Positions 1-6,169 of a DNA stretch of 10,089 nt are shown here, one piece after another. This stretch comes from PALSA-1196 sp036833805. Lineage in GTDB: Bacteria > Pseudomonadota > Gammaproteobacteria > Steroidobacterales > Steroidobacteraceae. The stretch spans positions 1-10,089 of the forward strand of contig DAITPA010000060.1 in the NCBI GenBank assembly GCA_036833805.1, written 5' to 3'. Numbering within the stretch: position 1 is the stretch's first letter; every line of letters starts with the position of its first letter. The notes under the pieces are model-generated. The model saw nothing but the letters and a program-made list of their open reading frames with translations. It searched no databases and had not been told where the DNA came from. A program made the translations under genes and the position numbers.

Positions 1-326
1 TGAATATTGCGACTATACTTATCGGCTCTACCGTCTTGGGCTCGACCGAGAATGACCAGATCCACTTTTTCTACCATTATCAGGAAGGCCGGTCGTCGGG
101 CTCGACCACTGCAGCGCTGCGACATGCGCTGCTGGTGGCCGGCCGCCCGATCGCCTTTGCAACGCTCATCAACGCGGGCGGGTTTGTCGCGCTGACTTTT
201 TCGGACATGCCGCCGCTGCGTCAGTTTGGCGTCGTGTCCGCCTCGGCCTTTGTCCTTGCACTGCTCGCCGACTTCACTGCGCTCCTCGGGGCGCTTTGGA
301 TTCTAAGTCGCGCCTCGAAGAAATGA
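1..326 (+). CDS. RND/MMPL-superfamily transporter, C-terminal fragment
   Basis: Only the last 107 codons are present; the gene enters from the left edge with its first full codon at base 3. The sequence resembles the C-terminal membrane part of MMPL/RND-type exporters. It opens with a hydrophobic stretch (NIATILIGSTVLG), then an acidic/polar turn and a short helix (ENDQIHFFYHYQE) matching the position of the usual DDTxHFxxxYRE segment. Two more membrane segments follow (FATLINAGGFVALTF, then FGVVSASAFVLALLADFTALLGALWIL), separated by the typical SDMPPLRQFG loop, and a short basic tail ends the protein. The family exports lipids and other hydrophobic compounds across the inner membrane. Hopanoid loci often carry an RND protein called HpnN, but this C-terminus does not look like HpnN as I remember it, so no symbol is given. 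Its stop overlaps the next start as ATGA, suggesting co-translation. Confidence 0.8.
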   Translation, partial: NIATILIGSTVLGSTENDQIHFFYHYQEGRSSGSTTAALRHALLVAGRPIAFATLINAGGFVALTFSDMPPLRQFGVVSASAFVLALLADFTALLGALWILSRASKK

Positions 327-1321
327 ATACCACAAAAGTACCGAGCGTGGCGCAGATGCGCGCCGCTGCTGAGCGCCTCGCGCCGCACATTGTCGTCACC
401 GCGGTTCAGCGCTGGCACGGCGCAGAGCTCGACTCGCGCCTGGACAGCCATACACAGCTCTTCTTAAAGCTCGAACTGTTCCAGCGCACCGGCACCTTCA
501 AGGTGCGCGGTGCGATGCTCAATGTTCTCGCTCTCAGCGAGCGCGAGCGACAGCATGGAGTAACAGCTGTCAGTGCCGGCAATCACGCGATAGCAGTGGC
601 GTGTGCGGCGCAACGTGTCGGCGTGTCGGCAAAGGTTGTCATGCTTGCCACAGCCAATCCGCTACGCGTTGCTGCGGCACGCGCGTACGGCGCCGAGATC
701 GTCATAGCAGCCGATGGTCGCACGGCGTTCGCACTGGCGGAAGAAATAGGAAAAACTGAGAGTCGCGCCTTCATTCATCCGTTCGAGGGCAGCAATGTCG
801 TCTTGGGCACGAGCGGCGTTGGAGTCGAATTCCTGGATCAGGTGCCCGAGCTCGAGGCGATTGTCGTTGCAATCGGCGGCGGCGGGCTTATGTCGGGGAT
901 CGCTGCGGCCGTGAAGCAGATCAGGCCCAGTTGTCTCGTATTTGGCGTCGAACCGGTCGGCGCGGATGTCATGTGTCGCAGCTTTCGCGCAGCGGCGCCG
1001 CAGACCATGGATCGAATCGACACCATCGCCGACAGCCTTGCACCGCCAATGACGACGCAAGGGGCTTACGAACTATGCAGACGCTTTGTCGACGATATTG
1101 TCACCGTCTCGGATGACGCCATCTGCGCAGGCCTTGCTCTCTTGTACCGCGAAGCAAAGCTCGCGGTTGAGCCGGCCGGTGCCGCAGCAACGGCCGCGGT
1201 ACTGGGCCCTTTAGCATCGCGGCTGCGCGGTAAACGCATCGGGGTCGTTATCTGCGGGGCCAACATCGACAGCGACAGTTTTTATCGCTTCTTGAAGCGT
1301 GGCGAGGCGCTGCTGCTGTGA
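323..1321 (+). CDS. PLP-dependent serine/threonine dehydratase-like enzyme (fold type II)
   Basis: A 332-residue protein of the threonine ammonia-lyase / serine dehydratase / serine racemase family, which eliminates water and ammonia from L-Thr or L-Ser to give 2-oxo acids. Visible motifs: the PLP lysine in GTFKVRGA (K60), the substrate-carboxylate loop SAGNHA (84-89), the phosphate-binding glycine loop GGGGLMSG (185-192), and CGANID near the C-terminus, where the family usually has SGGN. It lacks the C-terminal ACT-like regulatory domain of biosynthetic IlvA, so it resembles the short catabolic (TdcB-like) type. I chose ATG 323 because it overlaps the upstream TGA as ATGA and places the PLP lysine close to its position in TdcB; an in-frame TTG at 296 would add nine residues lying inside the upstream gene. 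The ribosome site is weak (GAAG directly before the ATG), consistent with coupling. No link to hopanoids is evident. Exact substrate is uncertain. Confidence 0.88.
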   Translation: MNTTKVPSVAQMRAAAERLAPHIVVTAVQRWHGAELDSRLDSHTQLFLKLELFQRTGTFKVRGAMLNVLALSERERQHGVTAVSAGNHAIAVACAAQRVGVSAKVVMLATANPLRVAAARAYGAEIVIAADGRTAFALAEEIGKTESRAFIHPFEGSNVVLGTSGVGVEFLDQVPELEAIVVAIGGGGLMSGIAAAVKQIRPSCLVFGVEPVGADVMCRSFRAAAPQTMDRIDTIADSLAPPMTTQGAYELCRRFVDDIVTVSDDAICAGLALLYREAKLAVEPAGAAATAAVLGPLASRLRGKRIGVVICGANIDSDSFYRFLKRGEALLL

Positions 1322-1451
1322 AGCGCGTAGGCGCAGGATCTGCAATGCCTGTTTTGAGGCAGCGTTCGTATGCAGTGCCGAACGCGCGGCGTAAATTCCG
1401 GAGGCCGCCGGGCGCAAGCGCGTTGATTGATAGTCAAGTCGCGCCTGTGCT

Positions 1452-1467
1452 TCTCAAGCCCTTGAGA
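1452..1467. repeat. perfect inverted repeat, possible bidirectional transcription stop
   Basis: TCTCAAG-CC-CTTGAGA is a perfect 7-base inverted repeat with a 2-base centre; in RNA it could form a 6-pair stem with a 4-base loop. It lies 130 bases after the dehydratase stop, between convergent transcription units, where a terminator would be expected. No T-run follows on either strand, so a strong intrinsic terminator is not supported. It could also be a protein-binding palindrome or chance. Confidence 0.25.
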
Positions 1468-1508
1468 CGATGAAAGCGTTGCGCGGACTAGGGGTATTTA
1501 GCAATTAG

Positions 1509-1610
1509 ATGATTCCGGCTAATGCAATGCCCGATGCAATTCTCGAAGCGATGAACCGAGAGAACGTCGTGATCTGCGAGCCGCCAGCGCCTGATGCCAA
1601 CGATCATTAA
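1509..1610 (+). CDS. very small ORF, 33 codons, doubtful
   Basis: ATG at 1509 opens a 33-residue frame (begins MIPANAMPDAILEAMNREN, ends in an acidic PDANDH tail) closed by TAA. Its composition (acidic, Ala/Pro/Asn-rich, no Arg/Ser excess) looks more like protein than the other frames here, and it is directly followed after 17 bases by the next protein-like stretch. There is no clear ribosome-binding site, and a stop codon lies immediately before the ATG. It may be the C-terminal remnant of an older gene rather than a working peptide. I do not recognise it. Confidence 0.18.
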   Translation: MIPANAMPDAILEAMNRENVVICEPPAPDANDH

Positions 1611-1627
1611 TGCATTTGCAGCCATAC

Positions 1628-1931
1628 ATGAAGACGCTTTCGATCGGCTTCCTGTCGCTTCGCGGGCTCGTCGGCGTACCCGACACTTTCGCGGTGAACA
1701 GCACGGATTTGACCGGTCGTTGGAAGGTAACAACATTTTATCCGGGCGGCTCATCTGTGGCAGGACGAGACCGTTGATCCGCATGTTCACATCGTGGCAA
1801 AGATCCGTAAAGATGCTCTCAGCCAGATTCCGCGGCTCCAATGCATAAACCAGAAGCTGACCGCTCGGTTGGACTGCCACCGTCGCGACGACGCTATCGA
1901 GGAGCTGTCACGGGCGCGAAACAGTCGTTGA
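1628..1931 (+). pseudogene. possible frame-broken remnant of a small protein gene
   Basis: ATG 1628 opens a 49-codon frame beginning MKTLSIGFLSL, which looks like the start of a signal peptide (Lys followed by a hydrophobic core, although an Arg interrupts it). It continues with a protein-like segment including STDLTGRWKVTTFYPGG and stops at TGA 1775-1777. A different plus frame, open from 1731 to the TGA at 1929-1931, then reads like a charged helical C-terminus (for example VDPHVHIVAKIRKDALSQIP, then RRDDAIEELSRARNSR). Joining the two frames around 1755-1775 would give a secreted or periplasmic protein of roughly 95-100 residues. Both parts favour G/C in third codon positions. The case for decay is the frame change and the lack of a ribosome-binding site. 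I do not recognise the family; coincidence remains possible. Confidence 0.33.
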
Positions 1932-1973
1932 CGGTACTCGCTAATGCGCTTTCGAGACGATTGCTGCTCGTTG

Positions 1974-3878
1974 TTAGACGGCGCTCACCGAACGCAGCCG
2001 TTTCTGGGTCTGCAGCGCCCACCAGCGCTCGACACTCGCGGTTAGGCCTGCGAGGTCGAGACCGGCCGCAGCAAGGCAACTGTCACGCGAGCCGTGCTCA
2101 ATGAACCGATCGGGTATGCCAAGCTGCAGAAGCGGCAGCTGCAGCCCGTGACAGGCGAGCAACTCGCAAACCCCCGCTCCCGCGCCGCCGATAATGGCGC
2201 CTTCCTCGATCGTCACAATGGCGCGATGGTGCGCGGCCAGCGCAGTCACAAGGTCTGCATCGAGCGGCTTGACGAAGCGCATGTTAACGAGCGTGGCGTC
2301 TAGGCGCTCGGCTATCTTTTGCGCAGAATCCACCAGCGCGCCAAATGCCAACAGCGCAAGCCCGCTGCGGCCTTCACGGCGCAGCTGTGCGCGGCCCACC
2401 GCAAGCGCCGTCATTGCCTCGGCGATCGGCACGCCCGGACCCGTGCCGCGCGGATAGCGCACGGCCGAAGGCCCGGGCAAAGTGCTTGCGGTATACAACA
2501 TCTGACGGCATTCGTTCTCATCGGCTGGAGCCATCACCACCATGTTGGGGATACAGCGCAGAAACGTCAGATCGTAACTGCCCTGGTGGGTCGCGCCGTC
2601 GCTGCCGACGAGCCCAGCCCGGTCGAGAGCGAACACGACGGGCAGATTCTGTAGGGCGACGTCGTGAATGAGCTGATCGTAGGCGCGTTGCAGGAACGTC
2701 GAATAAATCGCGACGACCGGTTTGAGTCCTTCCGCCGCAAGCCCGGCCGCGAAGGTCACAGCATGTTGTTCGGCTATTGCCACATCGAAATAGCGGTCGG
2801 GAAATTTCTTGGAAAACTCAACGAGACCCGAGCCCTCGCGCATCGCCGGGGTAATGCCGATGACGCGCGGATCGCGAGCGGCCATGTCACACAGCCAACG
2901 TCCGAAGATCTGCGAGTAGGACGGGCCGCTGCTCTTTTCCTTAAAAATCGTGCCGCTCACGGGATCGAACGGTCCGGGGCCGTGCCATGTGATTGGATCC
3001 GCCTCGGCGGGCGCGTAGCCTTTGCCCTTGCGCGTGACGACGTGCAGAAACTGCGGCCCGCGCAGCTTAAGCAAATTGCCAAGCGTCGTGACGAGGGCCT
3101 TGACATCGTGGCCATCCATTGGCCCGATGTAATTGAAACCCAGCTCCTCGAACAGTGTGCCCGGCAGCACCATGCCCTTCAGATGTTCTTCCGAGCGGCG
3201 TGCGAGCTCCCACACGGCGGGCATCTGGCGCAGCACTTTTTTGCCGCTCTCGCGCAGATGTGCATACATGCGTCCTGAGAGAGCGCGCGCGAAGTGATTC
3301 GAGAGCGCCCCGACGTTCTCGGAGATCGACATGTCATTGTCGTTAAGGATGACCAACAGATCCGCCGGCAGCGAGCCGGCGTGGTTGAGTGCCTCAAAGG
3401 CAACGCCGGCGGTCAGGGCCCCATCGCCGATGACCGCTACGACGCGGCGATTCTCCGCGTTTCGCGCGGCCGCTACCGCCATGCCTAGTGCAGCGCTGAT
3501 CGATGTACTGGAGTGGCCCACTCCAAAGGTGTCGTATTCGCTTTCGCTGCGTGTCGGAAAGGGCGCAAGACCCCTATCCTGCTTGATCGTGTGCAGCCGC
3601 TCGCGCCGGCCGGTCAGCACCTTGTGCGGGTACGCCTGGTGGCCTACGTCCCAGACCAGTCGGTCGTACGGCGTATTGAAGACGTAATGCAGGGCGATCG
3701 TGAGCTCGACCGTTCCGAGCCCTGCGGCAAAGTGACCACCGCGAGTGGCGACGCTATGGATCAGGAACTGCCGTAATTCCTCGGCGAGCAGCGCAAGCTT
3801 GCTGACCGGTAGCCGTCGCAGGTCCGCGGGTGTATCGATAGATTCGAGCAGTGCATATCTTTCGGGCGAGGCGGCCAT
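1974..3878 (-). CDS. dxs: 1-deoxy-D-xylulose-5-phosphate synthase
   Basis: A 634-residue DXS, close to the usual 620-640. This cytoplasmic thiamine-diphosphate enzyme condenses pyruvate with glyceraldehyde 3-phosphate to DXP, the first and often rate-limiting step of the MEP isoprenoid pathway. Motifs sit at the same numbers as in E. coli DXS: H49 in GGHFAAGLGTVE, WDVGHQAYPHK (76-86), the ThDP/Mg motif GDG (151-153) to NDN (179-181), and the catalytic E370 in AEQHAVTFAAG, followed by DRAGLVGSDG, YPRG and a transketolase C-terminal domain. An in-frame ATG at 3938 would add 20 residues without family similarity, so I prefer the ATG at 3878, which aligns Y8 with E. coli Y8; neither has a clear Shine-Dalgarno. 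A short stem (GCCAG/CTGGC, 3901-3914) lies 23 bases before this ATG. The gene follows the Rieske gene by 135 bases on the same strand, so it may share a transcript that raises precursor supply for the nearby squalene/hopene operon. Confidence 0.97.
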   Translation of the reverse strand: MAASPERYALLESIDTPADLRRLPVSKLALLAEELRQFLIHSVATRGGHFAAGLGTVELTIALHYVFNTPYDRLVWDVGHQAYPHKVLTGRRERLHTIKQDRGLAPFPTRSESEYDTFGVGHSSTSISAALGMAVAAARNAENRRVVAVIGDGALTAGVAFEALNHAGSLPADLLVILNDNDMSISENVGALSNHFARALSGRMYAHLRESGKKVLRQMPAVWELARRSEEHLKGMVLPGTLFEELGFNYIGPMDGHDVKALVTTLGNLLKLRGPQFLHVVTRKGKGYAPAEADPITWHGPGPFDPVSGTIFKEKSSGPSYSQIFGRWLCDMAARDPRVIGITPAMREGSGLVEFSKKFPDRYFDVAIAEQHAVTFAAGLAAEGLKPVVAIYSTFLQRAYDQLIHDVALQNLPVVFALDRAGLVGSDGATHQGSYDLTFLRCIPNMVVMAPADENECRQMLYTASTLPGPSAVRYPRGTGPGVPIAEAMTALAVGRAQLRREGRSGLALLAFGALVDSAQKIAERLDATLVNMRFVKPLDADLVTALAAHHRAIVTIEEGAIIGGAGAGVCELLACHGLQLPLLQLGIPDRFIEHGSRDSCLAAAGLDLAGLTASVERWWALQTQKRLRSVSAV

Positions 3879-4013
3879 CGGCAGAAGTCTACACTGCGTC
3901 GCCAGCCGCCTGGCAACGGACTCGAGCGACTCGCGCATGCAAGGCCCGTTGTCGCCCGAGCCGTTAGCCCACTTGGCGCGTCACTTAAGCGCTCATTGAT
4001 ATTCGACGTCGAT

Positions 4014-5111
4014 TCACGCCATGGGTTTTCCGCAGCGCGCCAGCACGCCGCGCAGGTCACGCAGTGCCGGGAACACTTCGTTGTTCCAGTCCGCACCCTG
4101 CGCGTCATAGGCGCGCTGCTCGTGTTCGACGATCTCTTTATCCTCGCGGAAAATGTTTTCGGTGAACCAGACGACGAAGGGCCACACCGCGTGGATGACG
4201 CCCGGCATGCGCGGCTTCTTCACCGACAGGTAGCCGTAGGTGCGATTGGTGCGCTGCTCGGCGTCGAGCGGCGTGTAACCTAGCCACACGTCAAGCACCG
4301 GATCACCGCTTTGCTGGATGTCGCGTCCCACCCAGACCTTCAAGCTCTGGCTCGGGTAGTCGGTGCGAATGCGCATGTGGTCGGAAAAGTCCTTTTTCGC
4401 CTCACCGCGCTTGCGCATCAAGTCGACGATAACCTGTTCGCCGACGGAAGATTTCCCGGCGGTGCGGCTGAAACTATATTCAACTTGTGCCCATGCCTCG
4501 CCGTGTTGCCGTCCGAGGCAATGGGCCTTGATCGAGCCCATCTGCTTGCGATGCATGAACTGGTGGTTCATGTCGAACAGATTCTCGTGCATGAAGGTGT
4601 AGTGGCAAGCCACTTCACGGTTCAGCTGCCGGGTCTTGTAGTCCTTGCGCTGCGAAGAACCGAGCCCCGTCGGCAAGCGACTTTCCGCCAGGGCCGGATC
4701 GCCCGGAAAGACGAAGATCAGACCGTCAACTTCGCGCACCGGATAACTCTTCACCCCATTCGGCAGCCGCTCCAACCCGAGGTAGGGAACGCTCACGCAC
4801 TTGCCGCTCTGATCGTAGGTCCAGCCGTGATAGTGGCATTTGATCTGATCGCCGCTCACGACGCCGAGATGCAGCGGCACTTGGCGGTGGGCGCAGCGGT
4901 CCTCGAGGGCGAACACTCGACCGCTTTTGCCGCGGTACAGGACGATGGGCTCGCCGGCGAAACGGCGGCCGAGCGCCTTGCCCGCCTTTAACTCGCCGCA
5001 CCACGCCACCGGATACCAGAAATCCGGATGCGCGCCCACGCGACGCAGATCGAAAGCGTTGGGCGAATTCGCTGTACCGATGGTGATCAGATTCGAACTA
5101 TCTTCGGACAT
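4014..5111 (-). CDS. Rieske [2Fe-2S] non-heme iron ring-hydroxylating-type oxygenase
   Basis: A 365-residue protein with the two-part layout of Rieske oxygenase alpha subunits. The N-terminal Rieske domain carries C73-x-H75 and C92-x2-H95 for the [2Fe-2S] cluster. The C-terminal catalytic domain has ENLFDMNHQFMH, giving D180 as the likely bridging Asp and H183/H187 as mononuclear iron ligands; D324 in REDKEIVEHEQ is the probable third ligand. The H-x3-H spacing (many members have H-x4-H) and ligand numbering resemble carbazole dioxygenase CarA (H183, H187, D333), from memory. Such enzymes activate O2 with electrons from a ferredoxin/reductase, not seen here, and hydroxylate, demethylate or desaturate aromatic and alicyclic substrates, including sterol C-4 methyls in some bacteria (SdmA). 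The ATG at 5111 is chosen for its GAGGG site; a longer in-frame ATG at 5198 would lie inside the neighbouring gene. The start overlaps the phosphatidyltransferase end by 25 bases. Context suggests an isoprenoid, hopanoid or squalene substrate; this is inference. Confidence 0.9.
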   Translation of the reverse strand: MSEDSSNLITIGTANSPNAFDLRRVGAHPDFWYPVAWCGELKAGKALGRRFAGEPIVLYRGKSGRVFALEDRCAHRQVPLHLGVVSGDQIKCHYHGWTYDQSGKCVSVPYLGLERLPNGVKSYPVREVDGLIFVFPGDPALAESRLPTGLGSSQRKDYKTRQLNREVACHYTFMHENLFDMNHQFMHRKQMGSIKAHCLGRQHGEAWAQVEYSFSRTAGKSSVGEQVIVDLMRKRGEAKKDFSDHMRIRTDYPSQSLKVWVGRDIQQSGDPVLDVWLGYTPLDAEQRTNRTYGYLSVKKPRMPGVIHAVWPFVVWFTENIFREDKEIVEHEQRAYDAQGADWNNEVFPALRDLRGVLARCGKPMA

Positions 5112-5659
5112 CTGGCCCTCGAGGCCTGCTGGGTTGTGGCTTTGCCGTTCATCTCTTCGATGCGCATACGCAGAAAGAAAATCAATGCGATCGCGCACCC
5201 GGCGGCCGCGCCAAGAACGGGCGGCGGGAATTGCAGCGCGACATTGGGCGTCGCATCGACGCCGATGCCAATGCCGATAAGCATAAAAAGCAGAATCGTT
5301 ATGGCGGCATCGCTGGCCCGGTCATGTAAATGCCCGAACCGGCTCGTCTTGCCATGCATGCGCGCCAACTCACCATCGGTGTGATCCACAAAATTCGACA
5401 GGACAACAAGTAGCGAGGCAGCTGGATTCGAGCAAACGTAGTTGCCCGGCGTGAAAGCGGCCGCGGCAGCAATGCCGAAGCGCAGGCGAACGGTCGTCAG
5501 GTGGTTGGGCGTAACCGAGCTGTCGTTCAGTGGCGCCACCAAGCGGCGCGCCAGTCGCGCATCCCGTGGGCGTTGCCGGGCAAGTGCAGAGTGTTCAATT
5601 TCGGACATTTCAATTAGTCGATGCAACGGCCTCCGCGGCGCGCTTGCGTAGCGCGGCAT
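5087..5659 (-). CDS. CDP-alcohol phosphatidyltransferase family membrane protein, possibly C-terminally shortened
   Basis: A 190-residue integral membrane protein with the full CDP-alcohol phosphotransferase signature: D92-x2-D95-G-x2-A-R100-x8-G109-x3-D113-x3-D117, which binds divalent metal and the CDP-linked donor. Members transfer a phosphatidyl or phospho-alcohol group with release of CMP, as in phosphatidylglycerophosphate, phosphatidylinositol or archaetidyl synthases. The substrate cannot be read from sequence. Hydrophobic segments are visible before the motif (near 57-69 and 79-91) and after it (AITILLFMLIGIGIGV and AAGCAIALIFFL). Typical members have about six helices and roughly 100 residues after the last Asp; here only 73 follow, ending in a polar, basic tail that overlaps the Rieske gene start. 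The last helix may therefore be missing. The start at 5659 is favoured by an AGGGG site; in-frame ATGs at 5713 and 5608 are alternatives. It leads the minus-strand run and is divergent from squalene synthase. Confidence 0.85.
   Translation of the reverse strand: MPRYASAPRRPLHRLIEMSEIEHSALARQRPRDARLARRLVAPLNDSSVTPNHLTTVRLRFGIAAAAAFTPGNYVCSNPAASLLVVLSNFVDHTDGELARMHGKTSRFGHLHDRASDAAITILLFMLIGIGIGVDATPNVALQFPPPVLGAAAGCAIALIFFLRMRIEEMNGKATTQQASRARCPKIVRI
5116..5120 (-). promoter_or_regulatory. Shine-Dalgarno site of the Rieske oxygenase gene
   Basis: GAGGG on the minus strand ends 4 bases before ATG 5111. It is the best ribosome site near this gene and lies within the last codons of the upstream phosphatidyltransferase-like gene, so it decides the start and implies coupled translation. 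Confidence 0.55.
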
Positions 5660-5663
5660 TTTA

Positions 5664-5668
5664 CCCCT
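5664..5668 (-). promoter_or_regulatory. Shine-Dalgarno site of the phosphatidyltransferase-like gene
   Basis: AGGGG on the minus strand sits 4 bases before ATG 5659. Neither alternative in-frame ATG (5713 or 5608) has an equally good purine tract, so this site decides the start chosen here. The spacing is on the short side. Confidence 0.45.
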
Positions 5669-5777
5669 GTTTTTGTTTTGCCATCGCGAGACGCCCGCAA
5701 CGCTGATCATCACAGCGCCTATAACTCATTGAGCGCGGTAGCAAAAGCGGGATTTTAAGGGATTCACGGGTCGCGAG

Positions 5778-5806
5778 GCAGCTTATGCGTGTCGTTAGCA
5801 AGCTGC
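5778..5806. repeat. inverted repeat GCAGCTT ... AAGCTGC
   Basis: Two perfect 7-base arms (5778-5784 and 5800-5806) flank a 15-base centre. The arms are 22 bases apart centre to centre, about two helical turns, so a dimeric regulator could bind both on one face; alternatively it forms a loose RNA stem. It lies about 100 bases upstream of the candidate plus-strand promoter and 120 upstream of the minus-strand ATG. No T-run follows. Chance occurrence is possible. Confidence 0.3.
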
Positions 5807-5903
5807 GCGCCGATAGTCTCTCTTGCGTCGACCTGACCAACGCGGTACGGCGCAGCAATCGATGAGCGCTGGATGCGTGCTTTTTCTCGTGGGCGTCGTG
5901 CGG

Positions 5904-5932
5904 TTGCAGTGGCGCGCACGCAACGTTATAAG
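5904..5932 (+). promoter_or_regulatory. candidate sigma70-type promoter for the squalene/hopene operon
   Basis: TTGCAG (5904-5909) and TATAAG (5927-5932) are separated by exactly 17 bases. The -10 matches the consensus at five of six positions and the -35 at three of six. Transcription would begin near 5939, leaving a leader of about 230 bases before the squalene synthase ATG at 6170. It is the best match I found on this strand in the divergent region, but such matches are common. Confidence 0.35.
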
Positions 5933-6169
5933 TAATCCAGCGAATGACGAGCGTCCGGCTTCCTGGGTCGAGATTGAGAGGCCCGGGTCGGGCCGCGATA
6001 CGAGCGGTGGGACGAAAAGCGCGACGTTTCCGACTTAAAAGGATCTCGGGTTCGGGCGCAACTTATTGCATGCAACTTCCTGTCCAATGACTGCGAGTCA
6101 GGCCAGTTTGCAGCACGACTCATCCGCTAACCTGTTCCTATTCCTACGATTTCCCGGGATACTGTTCGT

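Larger units (their letters stand above)
1322..1973. other. gene-poor convergent intergenic region
   Basis: About 650 bases separate the plus-strand dehydratase stop from the minus-strand dxs stop. No intact gene of normal size is visible. The first part (1322-1508) is non-coding to my eye and holds a weak stem at 1346-1361 (TGCCT/AGGCA) and a stronger inverted repeat at 1452-1467. The second part (1509-1931) shows plus-strand stretches that read like protein but are short and change frame; they are listed separately. Overlapping long frames on the minus strand (about 1488-1880) are rich in Arg, Cys and Ser and look like shadows. Confidence 0.55.
5660..6169. other. divergent intergenic control region
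   Basis: About 510 bases lie between the minus-strand phosphatidyltransferase start and the plus-strand squalene synthase start. No convincing gene is present. A plus-strand frame from ATG 5862 to TAA 6038 (about 58 codons, starting MSAGCVLFLVGVV) has no ribosome site and no recognisable similarity. The region should hold the promoters of both isoprenoid units. Visible elements are an inverted repeat at 5778-5806, a sigma70-like promoter at 5904-5932 and a perfect 10-base palindrome TTGCATGCAA at 6066-6075, about 95 bases before the squalene synthase ATG. I see no tRNA or riboswitch that I can support. Confidence 0.5.

Noticed and set aside
1..326. Assigning the transporter fragment as HpnN
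   Set aside because: The visible C-terminal segments do not match the HpnN pattern I recall; proximity to hopanoid genes alone is not enough.
1346..1361. Short stem TGCCT/AGGCA after the dehydratase stop
   Set aside because: Only five pairs and no T-run, so not credible as a terminator.
1488..1880. Long minus-strand open frame of 130 codons in the convergent gap
   Set aside because: Composition is Arg/Ser/Cys-rich with no recognisable motif or ribosome site, and it opposes plus-strand frames that look more protein-like.
2664..3278. Plus-strand open frame of about 200 codons opposite dxs
   Set aside because: It is antisense to a fully conserved dxs; such long shadow frames are common in GC-rich DNA.
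3935..3942. Octamer TTGCATGC upstream of dxs (minus strand) that recurs in the palindrome at 6066-6075 before sqs
   Set aside because: An 8-base match in 10 kb is expected by chance fairly often; two copies alone do not support a shared operator.
4311..4991. Plus-strand open frame of 226 codons opposite the Rieske gene
   Set aside because: The minus strand here encodes conserved iron-ligand motifs; the plus frame has no recognisable domain.
5718..5744. Minus-strand promoter-like pair (TTGCTA, 15-base gap, TATAGG) before the phosphatidyltransferase gene
   Set aside because: The spacing is too short and the matches are weak. It also overlaps the alternative start at 5713.
5862..6038. Small plus-strand ORF of about 58 codons with a hydrophobic start
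   Set aside because: No ribosome site, no similarity that I recognise and only moderate third-base G/C; probably chance within the control region.
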